Positions 50,005 through 59,600 of a stretch of DNA of 64,000 bases are shown here, in pieces. Source of the DNA: JAEUSE01 sp964648985 (GTDB lineage Bacteria; Patescibacteriota; Doudnabacteria; UBA920); assembly GCA_964648985.1 (NCBI GenBank), contig CAZYMS010000001.1, positions 1 through 64,000 of the forward strand, written 5' to 3'. Numbering within the stretch: the first letter of the stretch is position 1; every line of letters begins with the position of its first letter. Position numbers and translations under genes: made by a program. The notes beneath the pieces are model-generated. The model was not told where the DNA came from. It did no database searches and saw nothing but the letters and a program-made list of their open reading frames with translations.

Positions 50005-50583
50005 ATGCACAAACTTTTTGAGTCACAACTCGATGACGAAAAAATATATTTAGTTATACGAGAACATCCAATCTTGCTATGGTTTCGGATAGCTCTCATA
50101 GTGTTCTTGTTTATTATTGGCATTGCCGCTCAAATTTTGGTACCTCGCATTATCCCCGATTTCTTCAGCGAACTTGCGCTGGGTGTAATTTCTTTACTGT
50201 TTTACGTATATTATTTAGGGCTTCTTTTGGGATCTTTGTTGGTCTTTGTCTTTTACTACCTTTCTCTCCAGATTGTTACTGATCATCGCATGGTAGATGT
50301 GGACCAAAGCGGCCTATTTCGAAGAAAGGTAACGGAAATACAAATTGAAAATGTAGAAGAAGTAACGAGCAGCGCTCACGGACTACTTGCAACCATATTC
50401 AATTTTGGTAATGTACTTGTTCAAACAAGTAGCGCACAAAATGAATTTCAGTTTGAAAACGTCGCCCGCCCAGAACAGGTAAAAAAGCTTATTTTAGATA
50501 TATACGAGCAACATCGAAAGATGGCGGTAAAAATTACCGAGACCCCATCACCGAACCCCCTACCAATGCCACTTAATCCGTAA
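50005..50583 (+). CDS. Membrane protein with bacterial PH (bPH2) domain
   Basis: The 192-residue protein has two transmembrane helices (about 28-48 and 60-92), then a bacterial PH-like domain (about 93-172). LQIVTDHRMVDVDQSGLFRRKVTEIQ and NFGNVLVQTSS match the beta-strand pattern of that family. The tail is Pro-rich. Roles of bPH2 membrane proteins are largely unknown. It is the third gene in the ruvB unit. Confidence 0.8.
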   Translation: MHKLFESQLDDEKIYLVIREHPILLWFRIALIVFLFIIGIAAQILVPRIIPDFFSELALGVISLLFYVYYLGLLLGSLLVFVFYYLSLQIVTDHRMVDVDQSGLFRRKVTEIQIENVEEVTSSAHGLLATIFNFGNVLVQTSSAQNEFQFENVARPEQVKKLILDIYEQHRKMAVKITETPSPNPLPMPLNP

Positions 50584-50714
50584 GTGGTATACTATCAAAG
50601 ACTAGAAGCATACAAAGACTCCCAGAAATATATAAGCTATTGCGCTGCCCCATAATGACATATGGGCCAATACTCTTATAGTTTTCAGAGTCTTTATTAA
50701 TCTCTGTAATAATT

Positions 50715-51764
50715 ATGATTCCTGTAATCCTCTGTGGTGGCGTTGGCACTAAAATGTGGCCAGAAAGCCGCCAAGATTCTCCCAAACAGTTCCTACCACT
50801 TTTTAATGGTAAATCGCTTTTTCAGCTTAATTGGGAAGCACTGCGTTTAAAATTTGCACCAAAAGATATATATATTCAAACAAACGAACTACAGGCACAA
50901 CTGGCCAGAGAGCAAGTAAGCGAAATAGTTGAAGAAAATATATTTCTTGAGCCAGAAATGCGGAACCAGGGACCTGCAAGCGGCCTTGCTGCGGCTATGC
51001 TATACAAACAGTTTCCCGATGAGCCGTTTATGATCGTTCAGGCAGATGTATTGCGCCTGCCTAGTAGTAAATTTATTGAAATGATAGAGGTGTGCGACAG
51101 ACTCGCCAAAGAAACTGGAAAATACATTACAGGGGGCATCGCGCCTACGTACGCTGTTATGGGAGTGGACTACTTAGTACCTGGTAAACGTGTATCGGAA
51201 GATGGTGAGGTAGGCGTATACAGCGTAAACAAATTTCTCTGGCGCGCCACAAAAGAAGAAACTAGCAAGTACATTCACGAAGGAGCACTTATCCATGCGA
51301 ACCACACCTGTATGACACCTCGGGCTTTTCTTGAAATGCTTAAAAAATACCGCGCTGACTGGTATGAACCACTCATGCACATGGTTCAAGGAAAAAATAT
51401 AATCACCGAGTACACTAAAATGCCTGCAGGACCCATAGAAGAAGTAACTCAAAAAGTTCACGCAGCGGGCGAGTCTCTAGTAGTACAACTCCCCTTTGAT
51501 TGGATTGACTTTGGCACCTGGGAATCGCTCATGAACTTTGCCGCACCGCAAAAAACTACTGATGCCGCCCATATAGAAGAAATAGATTCTTCAAACAACT
51601 TCGTACGAGTACAAAACGGTAAGCAAGTTGCTCTGGTTGGTGTACAAGATTTAATAGTGGTAGATACCGAAGACGCTCTTCTAATTTGTCATAAAAACAA
51701 GTCTGGTAAAGTTGGAGAAATAGTTAATAGCCTAAAAAAACAAGGCAAAGAAAAGCTACTCTAG
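50715..51764 (+). CDS. manC: Mannose-1-phosphate guanylyltransferase-like nucleotidyltransferase
   Basis: The 349-residue enzyme makes GDP-mannose from mannose-1-phosphate and GTP in the cytoplasm. The nucleotide-binding signature is intact in a slightly changed form, CGGVGTKMWPESRQDSPKQF (8-27), where others have GTRLWPxSR. FDWIDFGTWESL (~259-270) is the second family hallmark. The C-terminal isomerase domain of bifunctional ManC is absent, so it is the short, monofunctional type. GDP-mannose would feed surface glycans; no glycosyltransferase gene is adjacent. The perfect terminator at 51781 follows. Confidence 0.85.
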   Translation: MIPVILCGGVGTKMWPESRQDSPKQFLPLFNGKSLFQLNWEALRLKFAPKDIYIQTNELQAQLAREQVSEIVEENIFLEPEMRNQGPASGLAAAMLYKQFPDEPFMIVQADVLRLPSSKFIEMIEVCDRLAKETGKYITGGIAPTYAVMGVDYLVPGKRVSEDGEVGVYSVNKFLWRATKEETSKYIHEGALIHANHTCMTPRAFLEMLKKYRADWYEPLMHMVQGKNIITEYTKMPAGPIEEVTQKVHAAGESLVVQLPFDWIDFGTWESLMNFAAPQKTTDAAHIEEIDSSNNFVRVQNGKQVALVGVQDLIVVDTEDALLICHKNKSGKVGEIVNSLKKQGKEKLL

Positions 51765-51780
51765 TAGTAAATGAAGATAA

Positions 51781-51812
51781 TAAATACACCCCTCGTATGA
51801 GGGGTGTATTTA
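51781..51812. terminator. Bidirectional terminator, perfect 14-bp stem
   Basis: Arms 51781-51794 and 51799-51812 are exact complements with a 4-nt loop. It overlaps the stop of the YbaK-like gene and ends manC. Confidence 0.9.
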
Positions 51813-52319
51813 TTTAGATACAGAAAAATTGAAAACTAAATCTGGTGTAACGATTTTAAAATAATCTTCAGATGAGAGACTTATGCTTGTATCTAATTTC
51901 GCGGCATTGAACGCAATACGGGGAAAATTTTTAAGCGACTCAGAAACGTATAATTTTTGCACTTTATCAAAAATTTGATTACCAAAGGGCGGCATACAAC
52001 CTGGCACCACACCTGCAATATCGACAAGCTCTTCTTTGGTAGAAAAACGAAACTGTTTTAATTCAGGTAGTCCACTCTTTAATTTTACCTTATCTATAAC
52101 ATGCGTACCGGGCAAAACAAACACCACAAATTCACTTCCACTTTTAAAATCCACCTTGCACAGCAAAGCTTTCGCGCCCACAGCATCGGGCATACCAGCC
52201 TCTTTGCGAACACGCGCAGACTCTTCGCTCGTGCGACATTCGGGATGAGAATATACGAAGTATTCTATGCCGGCAACGATAAACAATTGCTGTATTTTTT
52301 GAAATGCAATTTCATTCAT
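51810..52319 (-). CDS. YbaK/ProX-type aminoacyl-tRNA deacylase-like protein
   Basis: The 169-residue protein matches the YbaK/aaRS-associated domain that removes mischarged amino acids from tRNA. AVGAKALLCKVD (~47) carries the conserved Lys; VLPGTHVIDKVKL and VVPGCMPPFGN (~107) are further family hallmarks. Substrate specificity (Cys, Ala or other) cannot be told. It follows recF at a distance of about 40 nt in the same direction and ends in the shared terminator. Confidence 0.85.
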   Translation of the reverse strand: MNEIAFQKIQQLFIVAGIEYFVYSHPECRTSEESARVRKEAGMPDAVGAKALLCKVDFKSGSEFVVFVLPGTHVIDKVKLKSGLPELKQFRFSTKEELVDIAGVVPGCMPPFGNQIFDKVQKLYVSESLKNFPRIAFNAAKLDTSISLSSEDYFKIVTPDLVFNFSVSK

Positions 52320-52359
52320 ATAGTAGCGTGATATATAGGCCTTATACGGCTATATATCC

Positions 52360-53451
52360 CTATGCCTTATATTCTTCTTCCTGTGCGCTCGGGGTTAAAG
52401 TAACGTGCTGCGCTGCCATTTCAAGTGGGTGGGTGGTAGTAATAAAAGTTTGGAACTTTCCTTGCAGAAACTTAAGCAAGAAGGTACGACGCTGCTCGTC
52501 GAGTTCAGACAACACATCATCAAGGAGCAGCACAGGCTTGTCTTCTCCTTTACTTAGATACTCAAGCTCAAGAACTTTAAGAGAAAGAATCTGACTACGA
52601 AGCTCACCGCGCGAAGAAAACGGGGAAAGAAATAAGCCATCGCTCTTTAAATTAAAATCATCACGGTGCGGTCCAACAAGGCTCGTAGAAAGCATAATTT
52701 CTCGTTGCGTTTGGTCCGCGAGTAGCTTACGGAGCGCAGCCTCAACCTCTTCCATGGTAGACCCTGGAAGAGTTGCGTATTCTACTTCAACTGGACGGTG
52801 GAAACCTGAGATGTTGCTGTAGATATCGGCAAAGTGTTGATTCAGGAAACTGATAAAACGTTTCCTATGCATAATTATAGGGACACCCAATTTTACTATT
52901 TGCTCATTCCAAGCAATCAGATCGTCGTGAGAGGCTGCCCCACCTCGAATCTGCTGCAATACTCTATTTTTCTGACTTAGTACTTTTTTATAATTTGCAA
53001 TATCTTCCAAATACTGTACGTCTTTCTGTGAAAGGACCATGTTCAAATACCGGCGTCTGCTTTCCGGACTTGCTGTAAACAGGGCAACATCCTCAGGCTC
53101 AAAGATAACTACATTCAAAAACCCTTGCACTTCTCGGCGGCGCTTTACGACTCCATCCAATTTAAAGTTAGCGTAAATTTTATCCCGCTGTTCTAAAAAT
53201 ATTTCAATAGTATGGTCCTGCCCTCTGCGCTCCACCACTACACGCACTTCAGCGGTAGTAGTATTCTTCATGAAAATAAACTCTGAATCATCACGAAATG
53301 ACTTAAATAGGGACGCGAAATAAACGGACTCGAGCAAATTAGTCTTACCAACTGCATTTGGCCCCGACAATACTACTAAATCACTCGTAATATCGAGCTG
53401 TAATTCTGGGTAATTTCGAAAATTCTTGATGGATATCTGTTTAACTCTCAT
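52360..53451 (-). CDS. recF: DNA replication and repair protein RecF
   Basis: This 363-residue SMC-like ATPase helps load RecA at gaps with RecO and RecR. It shows Walker A SGPNAVGKTN (~31), the LFKSFR segment behind it, and Walker B LLLDDVLSELD (~305) near the C-terminus. I chose ATG 53451. The frame stays open upstream to 53544, but that extension translates the palindromic repeat between recF and dnaN. RecF proteins start right at MxVxxIxIxNFRNY, as here. An extended -10 (TGCTATATA) ends 8 nt before this ATG. It is the third gene of the dnaA-dnaN-recF group. Confidence 0.96.
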   Translation of the reverse strand: MRVKQISIKNFRNYPELQLDITSDLVVLSGPNAVGKTNLLESVYFASLFKSFRDDSEFIFMKNTTTAEVRVVVERRGQDHTIEIFLEQRDKIYANFKLDGVVKRRREVQGFLNVVIFEPEDVALFTASPESRRRYLNMVLSQKDVQYLEDIANYKKVLSQKNRVLQQIRGGAASHDDLIAWNEQIVKLGVPIIMHRKRFISFLNQHFADIYSNISGFHRPVEVEYATLPGSTMEEVEAALRKLLADQTQREIMLSTSLVGPHRDDFNLKSDGLFLSPFSSRGELRSQILSLKVLELEYLSKGEDKPVLLLDDVLSELDEQRRTFLLKFLQGKFQTFITTTHPLEMAAQHVTLTPSAQEEEYKA

Positions 53452-53459
53452 ATTGTAAA

Positions 53460-53468
53460 TATATAGCA
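53460..53468 (-). promoter_or_regulatory. Extended -10 promoter of recF
   Basis: TGCTATATA on the minus strand, ending 8 nt before the recF ATG. Confidence 0.55.
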
Positions 53469-53470
53469 TG

Positions 53471-53557
53471 TCCGAAACAACGAATATACCCGAACCCACG
53501 AATATCAACGAATTGAATTCGTAGTTATTCGTGGATTCGCCCATTCGTAGATTCGGA
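53471..53557. repeat. 87-bp palindromic element between dnaN and recF
   Basis: It starts TCCGAA and ends TTCGGA. Inner arms CCACGAATA/TATTCGTGG (53496-53504, 53526-53534) and ACGAAT/ATTCGT pair. The right half is four ATTCGNNN octads. It stops 2 nt short of the dnaN stop codon. Confidence 0.8.
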
Positions 53558-53559
53558 TA

Positions 53560-54666
53560 TTATGTTTTAATGGGCATTACAAGATATATATAATTTTTAT
53601 CCTCTGGGCTTTGCAATATTACGGGCGTGGTTGGATTGTTTAGCTTAATATGCACGCTCTGAGAAGTCAAAAACTGAAGCATATCGAGAAGATACTTATG
53701 ATTAAACAAAATAGTATCTTCTCCCCCAGTTACTTCAGCTGCAACCTCTACAGTACCCTCTCCTGCATCTTGAGAACGGGCCGAAAGCGTCAACCCACCC
53801 CCCGGGCTATACACAACGGATATACCGCTTGCACTCTTAGCAAACACAGAAACAGCCTTAAGTGCTGAAATTAATTCAGTACGAGAAGCTGTGATTGAAA
53901 CTGTGAATTCTTTGGGGATAATTGCTTCATACTCTGGGTAGCGGGCATCCACCAAACGGGTTGTAATTATAGTTTCATTAACTGAAAAAACTGCTTGATT
54001 ATCACCAATATTAACCTTAAACTCACCGTTTGAATTATGCAAAAGACGGAGCACCTCGCTCGCAGCCCTGGCGGGGATAATAATACTGAAATTGGGGAAA
54101 ACTTCAGCACCAACCTTAAGCACCACCTTACTTTCAGCAAGCCTGTACCTGTCAGTGCCTGCAAGTACAATTTCGTTCTGACCTGAGCGGGTCATAAATA
54201 CTCCACACAGCTCAATTTGCGTTTCATTTGTCGACACCGCAAATAGAACGCCCTCTAACGCATGGAAAAAGTCCTGAGAAGGTAGGGAAATGGCATTCTC
54301 GCTTACTGTATCGTTAATGACTGGAAAATCTTCCGCAGGGACCGTTTTAAGCACTGTACGGTACTTCCCTACTGAGAGTCTTAGACCTTCTGTAACTGTT
54401 TCCAATGTAACGGGCTCTCCTGGAAGATTATTTACCACTTCAACCAAAAGTCGTGCTGGCAGGCATACAACACCATCTTCTTCAACTTTGCAGCGAACAA
54501 ACTGAGATATCCCTATTTCTAGATTTGTAGCACTTATTTTTAACAGACCATTCTGTGTTTGAAGCAGTACATTTCCTAGTACGGCCAAAGTACTACTAGC
54601 AGCCACTGCCCTACTACAGACGGCAAGTGCATTTTTTAGATTTTCTTGCACCACAACAATTCTCAT
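53560..54666 (-). CDS. dnaN: DNA polymerase III beta sliding clamp
   Basis: The 368-residue protein has three similar domains of about 120 residues that form the processivity ring around DNA. Recognisable stretches are the start MRIVVVQENLKNAL, FAVSTNETQIELCGVFM, ATDRYRLAE-like sequence GTDRYRLAESK (~170) and the C-terminal YLVMPIKT, close to the family end YVVMPMRL that lines the peptide-binding pocket. It is co-directional with dnaA upstream and recF downstream. No Shine-Dalgarno is seen before the ATG. Confidence 0.96.
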   Translation of the reverse strand: MRIVVVQENLKNALAVCSRAVAASSTLAVLGNVLLQTQNGLLKISATNLEIGISQFVRCKVEEDGVVCLPARLLVEVVNNLPGEPVTLETVTEGLRLSVGKYRTVLKTVPAEDFPVINDTVSENAISLPSQDFFHALEGVLFAVSTNETQIELCGVFMTRSGQNEIVLAGTDRYRLAESKVVLKVGAEVFPNFSIIIPARAASEVLRLLHNSNGEFKVNIGDNQAVFSVNETIITTRLVDARYPEYEAIIPKEFTVSITASRTELISALKAVSVFAKSASGISVVYSPGGGLTLSARSQDAGEGTVEVAAEVTGGEDTILFNHKYLLDMLQFLTSQSVHIKLNNPTTPVILQSPEDKNYIYLVMPIKT

Positions 54667-54945
54667 AGATTATTATTAAATAAATATATAAATAAATTAG
54701 TAATAGTAATAAGGGCGGTGGATATGTGGACAAACCGGAATAGAATCAAGAATTATGAATTAAGAATTAAGCGAAAACATATTTTTTATCGACAATGAGT
54801 TCGAACAACTTGTGTATAGTCCGTGTGAGTAAATGGGGAAAAGTGCGGACTTTGTCTTTGGGGCATGAGTTATCAACCACCTATTAGGGGTTTGTACTGT
54901 GCTTTTCCACAAGATATTTCTTATGCTTGATTCATGATTCTAGTC
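54667..54945. other. dnaA-dnaN intergenic region with DnaA-box-like sites and heptad arms
   Basis: It holds near-consensus DnaA sites, each one base off: 54725-54733 (complement TTGTCCACA), 54811-54819 (complement CTATACACA) and 54903-54911 (TTTTCCACA). GAATCAA, GAATTAT, GAATTAA, GAATTAA (54743-54770) face TTGATTC, ATGATTC (54927-54940) as inverted arms. It must also hold the dnaN promoter, which I cannot place. Confidence 0.5.
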
Positions 54946-56307
54946 TTATGTCGTATAAAGTTTATCCAAGATAAGGTCTACTTCTTGTTTGAATGATTCT
55001 TTTTCCGTAAGCATGTTTTGGATTTTTTCTACTGCATGCATTACGGTCGTATGATCTCTCCCCCCAAAGAACTCTCCTATACTGGGAAATGAGCTGGAAA
55101 GCTCTTGTCTGGCAAGAAACATAGCTATTTGTCGCGGTTTTACGAATTCTTGTCTGCGAGACTGTTTTATGAGGTCTTCACCGGTTACGTTATAGAATTC
55201 AGCCACTAAGGAAACTATCTTTTTTACCGTAACGCCTTTTTTCTTATTATTCATCATGCCCTGAAGCATGCTTTGAGCTTGTTCAAGACTTACAATGCGG
55301 TTTTCCATGTCTTGAAATACCAACAGCCTGTTAAGTGCTCCTTCAAGCTCACGTACATTGCTTTGGATATTTTCGGCAATATAATAGACTATTTCTTCCG
55401 GTAGGTTGGTTCCACGTTTTAAAAGTTTGGTTCGGAGAATTGCCATGCGGGTTTCTAGGTCCGGAGCTTGGATATCTGCGACCATCCCCCACTCAAAACG
55501 GCTTACGAGCCTTGCCTCAATTGCTGGTATTTCCTTTGGCAGGCGGTCTGCAGTAATTATTATCTGCTTACCTTTATCCCTGAGTTCATTAAAGGTATGA
55601 AAGAATTCTTCTTGCGTTCCCTCTTTTCCCGCAATAAACTGGATATCGTCTATAAGAAGCATGTCTACGGTGCGGTAATGCTGCTTAAAATCATCCATTT
55701 TTTTGGTGGAGATTGCATTTATGTAGTCGTTGGTGAATTTTTCACTCGTCAAATATAAGACTTTTGCCCGTGGATTTTCTGAAATAAGCTTGTTGGCAAC
55801 TGCATGCATAAGGTGAGTTTTGCCAAGACCTACTCCCCCGTAGATGAATAATGGGTTGTATTGGGTCCCTGGGTTCTTGGCAACTGCAAGGCTTGCGGCG
55901 TGCGCAAGTTCGTTGTTTTTGCCTATGATGAATGTGTCAAAAACGTACTTAGGGTTAATGTTCGATTGAGCAGTATTTGTAACTTGGGTCGGATATGCTG
56001 GAGCTGTTTGGAGGGGGTCGCTTGGTTGCAGATTTTGAGTAGGTGTGGGTGAGGTTTTCACAATTGTTCCTACTTGGTACTTGATAGTTTTTATTTCCGG
56101 AGCAATACCTTTTAGTGCTTTAAGCATTTCAGTATTGTATTTGCTCGCTATCCAGTCGCGATGGTATGTGGAAGGGACTGCAACAGTAATATTATCGTCA
56201 GTTTTTTCAATAATATGGGTATTTTTAAGCCAAGTATTAAAATTTGCTTTAGATAGTGATACTTCTAGATGGCCCAAAATTGCTTGCCAGATCTGTTGGT
56301 TGTTCAT
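54946..56307 (-). CDS. dnaA: Chromosomal replication initiator DnaA
   Basis: The 453-residue initiator binds DnaA boxes and opens the origin. Domain I (1-80) has WQAILGHLEVSLSKANFNTWL. A Pro/Thr/Gln-rich linker follows. AAA+ domain III shows Walker A GGVGLGKTHL (~155), Walker B LLIDDIQF (~218) and SRFEWGM with the arginine finger region. Domain IV ends with the DNA-binding signature FGGRDHTTVMHAVEKI (~416-431). Length and order are standard. The region upstream of it is the best oriC candidate. Confidence 0.98.
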   Translation of the reverse strand: MNNQQIWQAILGHLEVSLSKANFNTWLKNTHIIEKTDDNITVAVPSTYHRDWIASKYNTEMLKALKGIAPEIKTIKYQVGTIVKTSPTPTQNLQPSDPLQTAPAYPTQVTNTAQSNINPKYVFDTFIIGKNNELAHAASLAVAKNPGTQYNPLFIYGGVGLGKTHLMHAVANKLISENPRAKVLYLTSEKFTNDYINAISTKKMDDFKQHYRTVDMLLIDDIQFIAGKEGTQEEFFHTFNELRDKGKQIIITADRLPKEIPAIEARLVSRFEWGMVADIQAPDLETRMAILRTKLLKRGTNLPEEIVYYIAENIQSNVRELEGALNRLLVFQDMENRIVSLEQAQSMLQGMMNNKKKGVTVKKIVSLVAEFYNVTGEDLIKQSRRQEFVKPRQIAMFLARQELSSSFPSIGEFFGGRDHTTVMHAVEKIQNMLTEKESFKQEVDLILDKLYTT

Positions 56308-56657
56308 AAAAAAGAGTACATACGTAATTAAGGGTAATGAATTAAGTAAAAATACCTTTATTTATTACGTAATACTTACTTGCTTGATTCTGATTTACTT
56401 ATCTTATCAAGGTAGTTATCAACATGCTAGCAGGCAATAATACTGCTTATATAAGCGGATTAGGTGTTTAACTGTTGATTGCCTGTGGATTACTTGTGAT
56501 TTTTGTGGATATTGATAGTGAATAATGGGTTAATGAGTTTAACCTGTTTGGTTATTTATAGGTATTTATATATAGATATAGTATGTTGATAGCAATGAGT
56601 ATTATCAAATCCTATAAAGCAATCTAATACATAATGAATTAACGATATATAGTCTAT
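56308..56657. other. Candidate replication origin (oriC) upstream of dnaA
   Basis: No gene lies in these 350 bp. DnaA-box-like sites, one base off consensus, are at 56416-56424 (TTATCAACA), 56484-56492 (complement TAATCCACA) and 56504-56512 (complement ATATCCACA). They are followed by a very AT-rich stretch (about 56515-56650), suited to unwinding. The position beside dnaA-dnaN-recF supports this. Confidence 0.6.
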
Positions 56658-56683
56658 AAAAACCCCTTATTTAAGGGGTTTTT
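56658..56683 (-). terminator. Terminator of the giant S74 protein gene
   Basis: Eleven-base stem (56658-56668 with 56673-56683), 4-nt loop, T tract on the minus strand, just past the stop codon. Confidence 0.9.
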
Positions 56684-56690
56684 ATATCAA

Positions 56691-59600
56691 CTATTCAGTT
56701 ACTATCTCGGGTTCCGGGTCAACTGCGGGGGTAGGTTCGGGGGCCGGTGTTTCACTTTCTGCGCCATCACCACCTTCCTCAGTGGTGGGGGATGGAGGGT
56801 CTGTTTGGTGTGTATTTTCTGGTGGGGTATTGTTTTGTACTACTGGTGCCTGCTGAACGATTTGTGTTACTTGCTGGAAAGTGGACAAAAGCATGACCCG
56901 AATAGAGCCTGTATTGTCGGGGGTGCTATCTAGAGAAATTCCAAATACTTGACCCTGGGCTTCCGATGGAAGCTTTGCAGCTTTTCCAGCAAAGGTTGAT
57001 GCAGTAAGCTTGTCGCCTAGAGATACGCTCCCATTCACAAATACCTTTTTGTAGGTTCCTGTTATGACGATGCTTACATATTCACCTGGTTTAATAGTTG
57101 TTGGGTCGTCTGTAATAGGGGAGTCAGGGCTTATATTAAAGTCTGAAAGGTTGCGGTCTGCTACGCCAACAATAATTGTGTTTGCACCTGCTACTGCTTT
57201 TGCAATGGTGAGAGTGGGTTGGTCACCCAGTATTGGTTCCTCTGTTGCGCCAGTAAGCATAAGTAAGTCCCCTTGGTGTATGGTTTCGTTGCTGGTATTC
57301 TTTGCCACTATTGCGGTAGAACCTAATATTCTACCAAGCACAGCAACGTCTTTCTTTACAACCAAGGTGCCCGTGAGTATGGCAGTGCCTTTGGTGTTTA
57401 TGGTAAAGAGGGAAGTATCTGCATTGGTTATTTCCAGTACTATGCCACTTGCGAGGTTTGCATTAATATGAACGGTACCATCGTTTGCCACGAGGAAGTT
57501 GTCCATGCCGTCCTTTTGTAGCTGTAAGAGATTACCACTATCCTTTTGATTTATTATGAACGAAGTATCGTGGCCTTCAATTGTTCCGCCGCCAACTTCA
57601 TTTATTACCTGTCCATCTTGTTCTCCAACAGTAAAGGTAAATGATGGTTTGGAGACATTGCCTTTAGGGTCTTGAATAAGAGAGGTGTTGTTTAATTCTT
57701 TGGTTGCATTTACCAAAGCAGCAAGGATTGGGCGGTCCGATAGAGATAGATAACCTTGTGGGTCAGTATCTACTGCCTCAGGGATTGCTGTTTGGATATT
57801 CTGAGCGCTGAATCCAGCATTAAGGAAAGTTTGGTCTAGGCCTGATAGAGCGTTCCAGCGATAGAGGATCGGATCTATTGCCATTATTGACGAAAGGCCG
57901 CGGTCAAATGCTCCTTGTACATCTTTTAGTCGAATATCAGAAGAGCTGGTAAGGTTCCCCGATGCATCTGAGCTCACAGTACCAGTGCCGAAAGCGTGGA
58001 TACGGAAACCACCTGCTCCGGAAATGGTTACACGTTGGTTTACGCCATTTGTGAAGAACGCTATGGGGGCGTTGGCTCCATTGTAGAAGTTAAGCGAATT
58101 GGCGCCTCCAAAAGTCGTTTCAGTTGAGCTACTGTAAATCATCTGTCCGCCATATGCATTTGAATCATTTCCCAAGGCGATACGTGCGCTCGCGGAAGAT
58201 CCGGAATTGTTATTATAGACTCTGAGAATGCTATAGGTATTTTGACTCTTTTGAATATCTACCGTGCTTAGCGAATCAGGGGCGGCCGTTCCTATTCCAA
58301 CTCGACCATCGTTTTGGATTATCAGTCCCGGGCTGTTTGATGAGTCAATTACGCTTAGTAATGCCGGTAACTTATCTGGGGTGGTGTCATTAGCGTTGTT
58401 AGAGAAAGCAGTGTCAACCGTCAGTGAGGTATCGGACGCAATAGCAGTAACCGTCCTGGTTTCTCCGGTAACTGTGATGCGGTCGCCCACGGCCAATTCA
58501 GTAAGAAACGCAGTGCCGCTGCCAGTAACTGTAGTTGATGCAGCTGGGTCGATATCTCCGGTTAGCTCAGATGTGGCATTTGCTTTAATATTTGCGGATC
58601 CGATGAGCCGCAAGCCTGGTTGACTAGTCACGTTGGAGATTGTTGCAAAATTGGTGCTTACGTCGCTAAATCTATATCTTGCTCCTGTTGTTACTCCACC
58701 TGTGCTGAAATCGAATCCGCTTACGTTGCTTGTGGCGATTGAACCGTAGGTGTCGTATGCTTCATTGAATGTTTTAATATGATACGGAGCATATCCCACA
58801 TCGCTTAATGAGCGTATATACATACCAGTGGTGTAACCGCTTGCTGCAGCATCCCATCCGTCAAAGTTGAAAGTGAATGCGTTTGATGTTGCGCTTTCAC
58901 CACCCCCGACTGATTCGCGGCTGTTGACTACTAGGCCCATGCTAGCGTTCGTGTTGCCCCTTGAGCCGTTACGCACGTATATACCTGCGGTCGACTGTTT
59001 TTCCAGTTGTGCTCCCCAAGCATAGTAGGCAGTAGTACCGTTGTTGATTATGAATGTTACTGTGCCGGTTGAAGAACCGTTAAAGGCTTGGGTAACGGTA
59101 AAGCGTTGCCAGCTAGTAGTAACTGTCACCGTGTTGGCGGTACCGGTTTGGTTCCCGGAGTCTAGTCGTAAGTTTACCGTGCCGGAGCCGGATGACTTTT
59201 TGAGCCACACAGAACCTGTCCAGGTGGTGCTGGTAGAAGAAGTAGAGAGCCAGTCTGCTTGTTTTACGTTATCGGTAGAGCTTCCACCTGCGCCAATTGT
59301 GTCCGCAGTTGTGTAGCCGTCCGGTCCTGTGGTGCTGTTGGCGGTTATGCTGACACCTGTTTTGGTCCACGCGGCATTGTCTAATTCTTCCGTGTATTTT
59401 ATACGATTTTCGCTTCTGCCAAATCCACCCTGTGGCGAGTACATATATCCAGAGTCCAAAAGCAGGTCTGATCCATCCCCTAAGTTTAATCTTTCAGATG
59501 GGGTTGTTTTTGCGACACCTATATTACCGCCGGCAAATATTGCTGCGTAGTTCGTATCTCCGGAAGTTGGTTCTTCCACGTAGAGTCCAATCTTGGTGGT

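Noticed and set aside
53452..53544. 31-residue N-terminal extension of RecF
   Set aside because: It translates the palindromic repeat and the recF promoter; RecF proteins start at the MRVKQISI position.
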